DNA of 18,957 nucleotides from Ruminococcaceae bacterium UBA1405. GTDB lineage: Bacteria; Bacillota; Clostridia; Oscillospirales; Ruminococcaceae. How positions within the stretch are numbered: position 1 is the stretch's first letter; each line of letters starts with the position of its first letter. Below, one piece after another: positions 6,646 to 13,178 of the stretch. The stretch covers positions 1 through 18,957 of the forward strand of contig DBQB01000060.1 in assembly GCA_002305685.1 (NCBI GenBank), written 5' to 3'. The notes under the pieces were generated by a model. That model was not told where the DNA came from, made no database searches, and worked only from the letters and a program-made list of their open reading frames with translations. A program made the position numbers and the translations under genes.

Positions 6646-8160
6646 TTATCCGATCAGGGAGACGCCGTCCATCTCCGCAGGCTGGGGCAGTCCCAGAACC
6701 TGAAGCATGGTAGGAGCGATATCTGCCAGTTTGCCGCCTTCCCGCAGCGTGCAGGGATATCCAACCACCACAAACGGAACCGGATTGGTGGTATGAGCGG
6801 TGAAGGGAGATCCGTCCTTCTCGCACATCTGATCGGCATTGCCGTGATCCGCGGTAATCATGGCAACGCCGCCCTTTGCGATGATGGCGTCCACCACCTT
6901 GCCCAGGCAGGTGTCTACCGCTTCCACAGCCTTGATGGCGGCTTCCATCACACCGGTGTGACCTACCATGTCACAGTTGGCAAAGTTGAGGATAATCACA
7001 TCGTATTTATCGCTGGCAATGCGCCGCAGCACCTCATCGGTGACCTCGTAGGCGCTCATCTCCGGCTTAAGGTCATAGGTAGCAACCTTGGGGGAAGCGA
7101 TCAGCGCACGATCCTCGTTGACACAGGGAGCCTCTACACCGCCGTTAAAGAAGAAGGTAACATGAGCATACTTCTCGGTTTCGGCAATGCGCAGCTGGGT
7201 CAGTCCCTTCTCGGCAATGTATGCACCGAAGGTGTTGTGCAGCGACTGGGGCTTAAAGGCCACGTGTACATTGGGCATGGTGGCGTCATACTGGGTCATG
7301 CAGACAAAATACAGCGGGAACCGGCCATTTCTTCTCTCAAACCCGGTAAAGTCGTCGTCCACCAGCGTTCTGGTGATCTCTCTGGCCCGGTCGGGGCGGA
7401 AGTTGCAGAATACCACCGAATCTCCCGATTGGATGGTGCCTTCCTTGTCACAGACGGTGGGAACCACAAACTCATCGGTTACCCCGGCGTCATAGGAATT
7501 CTTCATGGCGCATACGGGGCAATCCGCTTGTTCTCCTTCCCCGTATACCATGGCAGCATAGGCTTTTTCAACGCGATCCCAGCGGTTGTCACGGTCCATG
7601 GCATAGTACCGGCCCATCACGGTGGCGATGGTGCCTACCCCGATTTCCTTGCACTTATCCATCGTTTCCTTGATAAAATCAATGCCGGAAGAGGGTGGAA
7701 CGTCACGGCCATCCATAAAGCAGTGCAGATACACCTTTTCCAAACCGGCACGCTTGGCCAGTTCCACCACACCGTAGATGTGCTCGTTATGGCTGTGAAC
7801 ACCGCCATTGGACATCAGTCCCATAATATGCAGAGCGGAATGGTTGGCTTTGCAGTTTTCCACCGCTCCCAGCAGCTCCGGGTTGGAGAAGAAGTCGCCG
7901 TCCTTGATGGATTTGGTGATACGGGTCAGCTCCTGATAGACAATCCGTCCGGCGCCGATGTTGGTGTGACCCACCTCGGAATTGCCCATCTGGCCATCGG
8001 GAAGCCCCACGTCCATACCGGAAGCGCCAATCTGGGTGTAAGGGTTTTCAGAAAACAACCGATCGATATTGGGGGTTTTTGCAGCATGGATAGCATTGCC
8101 GTAATCGCTGTTGTTGATGCCAAAGCCATCCATGATGATCAAAGCAACGGGTTTTTTCAT
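6646..8160 (-). CDS. gpmI: 2,3-bisphosphoglycerate-independent phosphoglycerate mutase
   Basis: This 504-residue cytoplasmic enzyme interconverts 3- and 2-phosphoglycerate in glycolysis and gluconeogenesis. It is a metal-dependent member of the alkaline phosphatase superfamily. The sequence opens MKKPVALIIMDGFGIN with the metal-ligand Asp11. The catalytic serine lies in GNSEVGHTNIGAGR (Ser61). Downstream are HCFMDGRDVPPSSG, GRYYAMDRDNRWDRV, and the C-terminal metal motifs NFANCDMVGHTG and TADHGNADQM. Length is normal for the family (about 510). ATG 8160 follows an AGAAGGAG ribosome binding site at good spacing. It is the last gene of the operon, 31 bases after tpiA, and a terminator follows. 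The stop is TAA. Confidence 0.97.
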   Translation of the reverse strand: MKKPVALIIMDGFGINNSDYGNAIHAAKTPNIDRLFSENPYTQIGASGMDVGLPDGQMGNSEVGHTNIGAGRIVYQELTRITKSIKDGDFFSNPELLGAVENCKANHSALHIMGLMSNGGVHSHNEHIYGVVELAKRAGLEKVYLHCFMDGRDVPPSSGIDFIKETMDKCKEIGVGTIATVMGRYYAMDRDNRWDRVEKAYAAMVYGEGEQADCPVCAMKNSYDAGVTDEFVVPTVCDKEGTIQSGDSVVFCNFRPDRAREITRTLVDDDFTGFERRNGRFPLYFVCMTQYDATMPNVHVAFKPQSLHNTFGAYIAEKGLTQLRIAETEKYAHVTFFFNGGVEAPCVNEDRALIASPKVATYDLKPEMSAYEVTDEVLRRIASDKYDVIILNFANCDMVGHTGVMEAAIKAVEAVDTCLGKVVDAIIAKGGVAMITADHGNADQMCEKDGSPFTAHTTNPVPFVVVGYPCTLREGGKLADIAPTMLQVLGLPQPAEMDGVSLIG

Positions 8161-8191
8161 CGTGTATGCTCCTTCTATTCAAGATCTGGGA

Positions 8192-8959
8192 TTATTTGGA
8201 GGCCGCAGAGACAATGGCTGCAAAATCGGGAGCCTTCAGGGAAGCGCCGCCGATAAGACCGCCGTCCACGTGCTCTTTGCTCAGCAGTTCCTCTGCGTTT
8301 TTGGCGTTCATCGAACCGCCGTACTGGATGGTCATTGCCTCGGCAGCTGCATCGCCATACAGCTTTGCCACCACCGAACGGATATAGCCGTTTACCTCAT
8401 CGGCCTGATCGCTGGTTGCGGTCTTGCCGGTGCCAATGGCCCAAACCGGCTCATAGGCGATGATGATGTTTTTCAGTTCCTGTTCGGTGACGCCGCCAAG
8501 GGCAACCTTGGTCTGCATCGCGCAGATCTCTTCAGTGATGCCCAGTTCCCGCTGCTCCAGCAGTTCGCCGACACAGAGAATCACCTTAAGTCCGGCGTCC
8601 AGCGCGGCGCGCACCCGTTTGTTGACGGTGGCGTCGGTTTCTCCAAAATACTGACGGCGCTCAGAGTGGCCGATGATTACATACTCCACCCCCATCTCGG
8701 TGAGCATCTCGGCGGAAATCTCACCGGTGAAGGCGCCGCTCTTGGCCCAGTGGCAGTTCTCAGCGCCCACCTTGATGTTGGTGCCCTTTGTCAGCTCCAG
8801 CGCGGTCTCCAGGTTGGTGTAGGGGACACAGATGATCACGTCGCAGCCGGCATCCGCTACCAGGGGTTTGAGCTCCTCAATCAGGTTTTTTGCCTCTGCA
8901 CGGTTTTTGTTCATCTTCCAGTTGCCGGCGATTACAGCTTTTCTAACAGACTTTTTCAT
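8192..8959 (-). CDS. tpiA: triosephosphate isomerase
   Basis: This 255-residue TIM-barrel enzyme interconverts dihydroxyacetone phosphate and glyceraldehyde 3-phosphate. All catalytic residues are visible: Lys15 in AGNWKMN, the His98 electrophile in IIGHSERRQYFGE, and the base Glu170 in AYEPVWAIGTGKTA, which also carries the flexible loop 6. The phosphate-binding IQYGGSMNAKN and GGLIGGASL motifs are present near the C terminus. The length is standard. ATG 8959 gives a natural N terminus (MKKSVRKAVIAGNWK). It is preceded on the minus strand by GATGGAG about ten bases upstream. It lies between pgk (125 bases upstream, with a folded element in the gap) and gpmI. Confidence 0.97.
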   Translation of the reverse strand: MKKSVRKAVIAGNWKMNKNRAEAKNLIEELKPLVADAGCDVIICVPYTNLETALELTKGTNIKVGAENCHWAKSGAFTGEISAEMLTEMGVEYVIIGHSERRQYFGETDATVNKRVRAALDAGLKVILCVGELLEQRELGITEEICAMQTKVALGGVTEQELKNIIIAYEPVWAIGTGKTATSDQADEVNGYIRSVVAKLYGDAAAEAMTIQYGGSMNAKNAEELLSKEHVDGGLIGGASLKAPDFAAIVSAASK

Positions 8960-8991
8960 ACTCTTTTTTCTCCATCTTTATCATATAGAAA

Positions 8992-9073
8992 AGGAATGAT
9001 CCGGGGAAACCGCGCAAAGAGATTTGGCGGGTCCCCTGGCATCCCCAAGTGGGGGTACCATAAAATCATTCCT
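8992..9073. other. folded palindromic element in pgk-tpiA intergenic region
   Basis: An outer 9-bp stem (8992-9000 with 9065-9073) encloses two hairpins. The first pairs 9001-9007 with 9032-9039 (one bulged T), then CCGC 9010-9013 with GCGG 9027-9030, then CAAA with TTTG around a GAGA tetraloop (9019-9022). The second pairs ATCCCC (9041-9046) with GGGGGT (9051-9056) around AAGT. A T-G pair at 9042/9055 and the GNRA-type loop favour folding of the + strand, which is antisense to the operon. It could be a REP- or MITE-like repeat, an mRNA stability or processing element, or a small RNA. No family is recognised. Confidence 0.55.
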
Positions 9074-9084
9074 CATACAGTTGC

Positions 9085-10296
9085 TTATTTATCGTTGATG
9101 CAATCGATGCCGGGAAGCACTTTGCCTTCCAGATATTCCAGAGAAGCGCCGCCGCCAGTGGAGATGTGGGTCATCTTGTCGGCAAAGCCCATCTCGATGA
9201 CAGCAGCTGCGGAATCGCCGCCGCCAATGACGGTGGTAGCGTCGGTCTCGGACATAGCCTTGGCGATTTCCTTGGTGCCGGCAGCCAGAACAGGATTCTC
9301 GAATACGCCCATCGGTCCATTCCAAACAACGGTCTTAGCAGCCTTGACAGCCTCGGAGAACAGTTTCACAGTCTCCGGTCCGATATCCAGGCCCATCATA
9401 TCCGCAGGGATGGCGTTGCTGGCAACCACCTTTACTTCAATGGGAGCGTCAATGGGATCAGGGAAGGAGGCGGCGACAACGGTATCGACCGGAAGCAGCA
9501 GCTTAACGCCCTTTTCCTTTGCCTTTTTGAGCATATTGGCGCAGTATTCCTTTTTCTCGTCGTCTACCAGGGATTTACCGATTTCATAACCCTCGGCAGC
9601 CAGGAAGGTGTACGCCATACCGCCGCCAATGATCAGGGTGTCAACCTTGTTGAGCAGATTGTCGATTACATTGAGCTTGTCCGCAACCTTAGCGCCGCCC
9701 AGAATGGCAACAAAAGGACGAACCGGATCGTTGACGGCATTGCCCAGATATTCGATCTCTTTGTTCATCAGATAGCCAACTGCGGAGGTCTTGATGTAAT
9801 CGGTAACGCCGGCGGTGGAGCAGTGGGCACGGTGGGCGGAACCAAAGGCGTCGTTGACGTAGACATCAGCCAGGGAAGCCAGCTCCTTGCTGAAAGCGGG
9901 GTCGTTTTTGGTCTCTTCTTTTCTAAAACGGGTGTTTTCCAGCAGTACCACATCGCCGTCCTTCATAGCGGCAACAGCAGCTTTGGCGTTGGGGCCTACC
10001 ACTTCAGGATCTGCTGCGAACTTTACTTCTTTGCCCAGCAGTTCGGAGAGACGAACCGCAACGGGAGCCAGGGAGAATTTCTCCTCGGGACCGTTCTTGG
10101 GTTTGCCCAGATGGGAGCAGAGGATCACTTTTCCACCATTTTCAATCAGTTTCTTGATGGTGGGGAGGGCGGCGGTGATGCGGTTGTCGTTGGTGATTTT
10201 TCCGTCCTTGAGCGGAACGTTAAAATCGCAGCGGACCAGTACGCGCTTGCCTTTTACATCGATATCTTCAACGGTTACTTTGTTCAGAGCGCTCAT
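9085..10296 (-). CDS. pgk: phosphoglycerate kinase
   Basis: This 403-residue enzyme transfers phosphate from 1,3-bisphosphoglycerate to ADP in the cytoplasm. The N-terminal domain shows the substrate motif RVLVRCDFNVPLKDGKITNDNRI (Asp24, Asn26, Arg39). Next comes SHLGKPKNG, then DVYVNDAFGSAHRAHCSTAGV. The nucleotide-binding half carries FVAILGGAKVADKLNVI, and WNGPMGVFE and GGGDSAAA follow. It ends with STGGGASLEYLEGKVLPGI. An in-frame ATG at 10341 exists, but it lacks a ribosome binding site and adds an unusual 15 residues (MANEKQIVRKGWVFT). ATG 10296 lies downstream of GGAAAGG and yields the usual pgk start, so it is chosen, although the spacing of about 13 bases is long. It is the first gene of the operon, with a clear promoter upstream. 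Confidence 0.96.
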   Translation of the reverse strand: MSALNKVTVEDIDVKGKRVLVRCDFNVPLKDGKITNDNRITAALPTIKKLIENGGKVILCSHLGKPKNGPEEKFSLAPVAVRLSELLGKEVKFAADPEVVGPNAKAAVAAMKDGDVVLLENTRFRKEETKNDPAFSKELASLADVYVNDAFGSAHRAHCSTAGVTDYIKTSAVGYLMNKEIEYLGNAVNDPVRPFVAILGGAKVADKLNVIDNLLNKVDTLIIGGGMAYTFLAAEGYEIGKSLVDDEKKEYCANMLKKAKEKGVKLLLPVDTVVAASFPDPIDAPIEVKVVASNAIPADMMGLDIGPETVKLFSEAVKAAKTVVWNGPMGVFENPVLAAGTKEIAKAMSETDATTVIGGGDSAAAVIEMGFADKMTHISTGGGASLEYLEGKVLPGIDCINDK

Positions 10297-10368
10297 GGTA
10301 AATACCCAGCCTTTCCTTACAATTTGTTTTTCATTTGCCATGGTGATACGGATGGACCATACAGATAC

Positions 10369-10397
10369 AGTTTACCCCAAACGAAGTCTTTTTTCAA
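10369..10397 (-). promoter_or_regulatory. sigma-A promoter of pgk-tpiA-gpmI operon
   Basis: On the minus strand, TTGAAA (10397-10392) and TAAACT (10374-10369) are separated by exactly 17 bases. Transcription would start about 65 bases before the chosen pgk start. It is the best promoter match upstream of pgk. Confidence 0.75.
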
Positions 10398-10408
10398 GCA
10401 AAGCTTAA

Positions 10409-10431
10409 GAAACCGATGGAAAACGGTTTCA
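10409..10431. promoter_or_regulatory. cre-like dyad upstream of pgk promoter
   Basis: GAAACCG (10409-10415) and CGGTTTC (10424-10430) form an exact inverted repeat with an eight-base centre. Within it, GGAAAACGGTTTCA (10418-10431) matches the CcpA catabolite-responsive-element consensus TGWNANCGNTNWCA at all but the first base. It lies 12 or more bases upstream of the pgk -35 element, where such sites often activate transcription. Regulator identity is inferred. Confidence 0.4.
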
Positions 10432-10489
10432 AAAACTTTCACAAAAGCCTTTGGTTTTGCCGGAAACAACAATATCCTATGATGCCAAG

Positions 10490-10508
10490 TTAATTGTAAG
10501 ACAATTAA
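10490..10508. promoter_or_regulatory. operator-like dyad in pgk/lysA divergent region
   Basis: TTAATTGT (10490-10497) and ACAATTAA (10501-10508) are exact reverse complements around AAG. The dyad lies just upstream of a possible + strand promoter (10515-10543) and about 95 bases upstream of the pgk promoter. The form suggests a site for a dimeric regulator such as a MarR-type protein. No regulator gene is present in the window. Confidence 0.4.
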
Positions 10509-10514
10509 AATCCC

Positions 10515-10543
10515 TTGTCAACGGATAGGAAGGTATCTGTTAT
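10515..10543 (+). promoter_or_regulatory. possible distal promoter toward lysA
   Basis: TTGTCA (10515-10520), 17 bases, then TGTTAT (10538-10543). The -10 match is only fair. A transcript from here would have a leader of more than 200 bases before lysA, with no convincing gene or riboswitch in it. Confidence 0.35.
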
Positions 10544-10707
10544 ATTTTTATCAATATGTGGCAAAAGTGATGGTTTTACGATGGCAGAATGGACATTTTT
10601 CCCAAAATATATAACGCTGATGATCCAGCCACTGGGCAAAGGAAAGGAGGGTTCAAACGTCTGTACTTTTTATCGCGACGGCAGACCATTTTTCCAATTT
10701 TGCCAAT

Positions 10708-10749
10708 TGTGCAAAAGCCCTTGCACACAGATGCAAAATCCGTTAGTAT
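10708..10749 (+). promoter_or_regulatory. proximal lysA promoter overlapped by inverted repeat
   Basis: A -35 element TTGCAC (10721-10726) and a -10 element TAGTAT (10744-10749) are 17 bases apart. The -35 is the right arm of an exact inverted repeat, TGTGCAA (10708-10714) and TTGCACA (10721-10727), with a six-base centre. A protein bound there would block the promoter. Transcription would begin near 10756. No lysine riboswitch is visible in the short leader. Confidence 0.5.
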
Positions 10750-10812
10750 ATATAAGAAATATCCGCTGCAAAACCACCCAATATCATGAACAGTGAAGGA
10801 ATGATGGATGAT

Positions 10813-12129
10813 ATGGAGAAGAAACCATTTGTCACCCTGGAACAGGTCCGGGAAATCGCAAAGATTTATCCTACCCCTTTTCATATTTATGATGAAAAAG
10901 GGATTCGGGAAAATGCCCGCCGTCTTAAGGAAGCATTCTCCTGGAACAAAGGGTTCAAAGAATTCTTTGCAGTCAAAGCCACGCCCAACCCTTATATCCT
11001 CAAAATTCTCAGGGAAGAAGGCTGCGGTACCGACTGCTCCTCCTATACCGAGCTGCTGATGTCCGACGCCTGCGGATTTACCGGCAAAGAGATTATGTTT
11101 TCCTCCAACGTAACCCCTCGTCAGGATTTTGCGCTGGCCGCCAAATTGGGCGCCACCATCAATCTGGACGATTTTACCCATATTGATTTTCTGGATGAGA
11201 TTGCCGGAATCCCGGAAACCATCTGCTGCCGTTACAATCCCGGCGGTGATTTTAAAATCAACAACGATATCATGGATACCCCCGGAGAAGCCAAATACGG
11301 TTTTACCAAACCTCAGCTGCTGGAAGGATTCCGCATCCTCAAGGAGAGAGGCGCCAAACATTTCGGCATTCACGCCTTCCTTGCCAGCAATACCGTAGCC
11401 AACGAGTATTACCCGGTGCTGGCTAAAATCCTCTTTGAGACCGCTGTGGAATTGCAGCGCGCCACCGGTGTACATATCGCCTTTATCAACCTTTCCGGCG
11501 GCGTGGGAATTCCCTATCGCCCGGAGCAGCAGCCCAACGACATCTATGAGATCGGCCGTGGGGTGCAAAAAGCCTTTGAAGAAATTTTGGTGCCCGCCGG
11601 CATGGGAGATGTAGCCATCTATACCGAGCTGGGCCGTTTCATGCTCGCCCCTTACGGTCACCTTGTGGCTCAGGTCACCCATCAGAAACATATCTACAAA
11701 GAATATGTGGGGCTGGATGCCTGCGCGGCCAACCTGATGCGCCCGGCCATGTATGGCGCGTATCACCATATCACGGTGCTGGGCAAGGAGAACGCCCCCT
11801 GCGATCATAAATATGACGTCACCGGCGGTCTGTGTGAAAACAACGACAAGTTTGCCATCGACCGGATGCTGCCGGAGATTGAGATCGGGGATTATGTAGT
11901 CATCCACGATACCGGCGCTCATGGTTTCTCCATGGGTTACAACTACAATGGAAAACTCCGTTCCGCTGAGATTCTGCTCAAGGAGGACGGCAGTTTCCAG
12001 CTGATCCGCCGGGCGGAAACACCTGAGGATTATTTTGCCACCTTTGATTTTACCGGCATTTTTGATGATTATGCCAGCAAATCCTTTACCATGGATGCCC
12101 AGGAGCTGAAGGCGAAATCCAAAGCATGA
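10813..12129 (+). CDS. lysA: diaminopimelate decarboxylase
   Basis: This PLP enzyme (438 residues from ATG 10813) removes CO2 from meso-diaminopimelate to give L-lysine. It has the fold-type III layout: PLP-binding Lys55 in FFAVKATPNP, GTDCSSYTELLMS, and MFSSNVTPRQDFALAAKLGATINLDD in the barrel. The phosphate-binding region INLSGGVGIPYRPEQ follows. The C-terminal domain has YDVTGGLCENNDKFAIDR with the conserved Cys-Glu pair, and HDTGAHGFSMGYNYNGKLR. Arginine or ornithine decarboxylases of the same fold are less likely given these motifs. Several in-frame ATGs exist at 10786, 10801, 10804 and 10813. GAAGGA at 10795-10800 is the only ribosome binding site, so 10813 is preferred, with 10804 or 10786 possible. 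It is divergent from the glycolytic operon and probably co-transcribed with the small gene after it. Confidence 0.9.
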   Translation: MEKKPFVTLEQVREIAKIYPTPFHIYDEKGIRENARRLKEAFSWNKGFKEFFAVKATPNPYILKILREEGCGTDCSSYTELLMSDACGFTGKEIMFSSNVTPRQDFALAAKLGATINLDDFTHIDFLDEIAGIPETICCRYNPGGDFKINNDIMDTPGEAKYGFTKPQLLEGFRILKERGAKHFGIHAFLASNTVANEYYPVLAKILFETAVELQRATGVHIAFINLSGGVGIPYRPEQQPNDIYEIGRGVQKAFEEILVPAGMGDVAIYTELGRFMLAPYGHLVAQVTHQKHIYKEYVGLDACAANLMRPAMYGAYHHITVLGKENAPCDHKYDVTGGLCENNDKFAIDRMLPEIEIGDYVVIHDTGAHGFSMGYNYNGKLRSAEILLKEDGSFQLIRRAETPEDYFATFDFTGIFDDYASKSFTMDAQELKAKSKA

Positions 12130-12166
12130 TGCAGACGAATTCCTATCGCAGAGAGGGGATGGGGAG

Positions 12167-12412
12167 ATGACCCCCGATATCCGCAAATTTAATTTTTATC
12201 AGAACAAAAACACCTTTTGCGGCAGCTACAAAGGGGTAAATTTCCGCATCATCCCCGGAGAGGAGTTTACCTTGGAACTGTGGGATACCCCTCTTTGCAG
12301 CGCTTTGACCGAACAAAAGCAGGTGCAACATTTCCCTTTTTCCCCGGAGGGCTTTTCTCAGCTGAGCCAGTGGCTGGGACAGCGTTTGGAAATCCAGGAT
12401 CGGCGGGAATAA
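12167..12412 (+). CDS. small hypothetical protein downstream of lysA
   Basis: This 81-residue protein starts at ATG 12167, about eight bases after GAGAGGGG, and begins 37 bases after the lysA stop, so it is likely in the same transcript. It reads as a compact soluble domain: FYQNKNTFCGSYKGVNFRIIPGEEFTLELWDTPLCSALTE, then FPFSPEGFSQLSQWLGQRLE. The pattern of a short beta-rich part followed by a C-terminal helix resembles small uncharacterised clostridial proteins. No catalytic motif is visible. The stop is TAA. I cannot assign a function. Confidence 0.6.
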   Translation: MTPDIRKFNFYQNKNTFCGSYKGVNFRIIPGEEFTLELWDTPLCSALTEQKQVQHFPFSPEGFSQLSQWLGQRLEIQDRRE

Positions 12413-12495
12413 CGCAGGTGGGAAAGACGACGCTGCTTTTGGGGATACCCAAAACCGGCGCAGGGGATGTAGATACCGGAATTTTTGCAAAGCTC

Positions 12496-12524
12496 TTGAC
12501 CGTGAAACCGGAAAGTTCTAAACT
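12496..12524 (+). promoter_or_regulatory. sigma-A promoter for rhamnose mutarotase gene
   Basis: TTGACC (12496-12501) and TAAACT (12519-12524) are exactly 17 bases apart, a strong match. Transcription would start near 12531, about 35 bases before the ATG at 12566. Confidence 0.75.
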
Positions 12525-12565
12525 GGACACAGAAACCTTGAATAAAAAAGGAAAGGGTGGTTTTT

Positions 12566-12883
12566 ATGGAAAAATACGCATGGAAAGCAACCGTTAAGGA
12601 AGGAATGCTGGAAGAGTATCAGCGCCGTCACGACAACATCTGGCCGGAGCTCAAAGAGCTGCTGAAAGCGGCGGGAATCTGCAACTATACCATCTGGAAT
12701 GTGGGAAACGAGCTGTTTGGATATTACGAGTGTGAAAAAGGCGTGGACTTTGCCGCCAAAACCCAGGCGGAAAGCCCTATCGTGGACAAATGGAACGAGT
12801 ATATGAAAGACGTGATGGTCATGGAGATGGACCCTGTGACCGGAGCGCAGCCGATGCTCAAATGCGTCTTTACCCTGGACTGA
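12566..12883 (+). CDS. rhaM: L-rhamnose mutarotase
   Basis: This 105-residue protein matches the RhaM family in length (E. coli RhaM is 104) and catalytic residues. It converts alpha- and beta-L-rhamnopyranose. His22 in RRHDNIWPEL and Tyr41 in CNYTIW align with the known active-site His and Tyr. The typical LFGYYEC strand and the W..YM motif near the C terminus are also present. ATG 12566 is chosen because GGAAAGGG (12550-12557) precedes it by eight bases. An in-frame GTG at 12557 overlaps that site. It has its own promoter and terminator, so it is a single-gene unit. No rhamnose isomerase, kinase or aldolase gene is in the window, so its physiological substrate could be another 6-deoxyhexose. 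Confidence 0.9.
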   Translation: MEKYAWKATVKEGMLEEYQRRHDNIWPELKELLKAAGICNYTIWNVGNELFGYYECEKGVDFAAKTQAESPIVDKWNEYMKDVMVMEMDPVTGAQPMLKCVFTLD

Positions 12884-12905
12884 CTGATTGCCATTGCTCC
12901 TTTTT

Positions 12906-12944
12906 GGGAGCGCAGCAGATTGGGCTGCGCTCCCTTTGTTTTTG
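12906..12944 (+). terminator. terminator of rhaM
   Basis: GGGAGCGCAGC (12906-12916) pairs perfectly with GCTGCGCTCCC (12924-12934) around a seven-base loop, followed by TTTGTTTTTG. It is 22 bases after the stop. Confidence 0.9.
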
Positions 12945-13050
12945 CTCAGAGGGAGGGTGGCACAGTACCTTTGAACGGAAGAAATCCGGAAAAATGAGAA
13001 TTGTTCCAAAATCACCATAAGAAGTCGATATCAAATGAAAAGTTTTGCCC

Positions 13051-13079
13051 TTGCACCGCAAAGCGGGGGATGGTATCAT
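13051..13079 (+). promoter_or_regulatory. sigma-A promoter for Gfo/Idh/MocA gene
   Basis: TTGCAC (13051-13056), 17 bases, then TATCAT (13074-13079). Transcription would start near 13086, leaving a leader of about 93 bases before the start at 13179. Confidence 0.65.
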
Positions 13080-13178
13080 AATCGTAACAACCATCTTGTT
13101 TCCCGCGCTGCCGTAAGGAAGCGGGAAATTCTATCTTGTAACAAAGCAACAGCCGCGAGACGGCGGAAAGGATTGGGT

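Noticed and set aside
6793..10482. Long + strand open frames opposite gpmI, tpiA and pgk (487, 492 and 438 codons)
   Set aside because: All are antisense shadows of well-identified glycolytic genes, rich in Gly, His and Val, with no start signals.
10515..10796. 93-codon + strand frame ahead of lysA
   Set aside because: No ribosome binding site at its start, Cys- and Phe-rich without a pattern, and it overlaps the promoter and start of lysA.
10750..10812. Lysine riboswitch ahead of lysA
   Set aside because: The leader from the proximal promoter is too short and no L-box motifs are visible. The longer leader from the distal promoter also shows none.
10576..12186. 536-codon minus-strand frame opposite lysA
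   Set aside because: Shadow of lysA. The + strand shows full PLP-enzyme motifs.
12437..12454. Hairpin TTTTGGG-GATA-CCCAAAA between the small gene and rhaM
   Set aside because: Only seven base pairs, with no T-run beyond the stem, so it is not convincing as a terminator.
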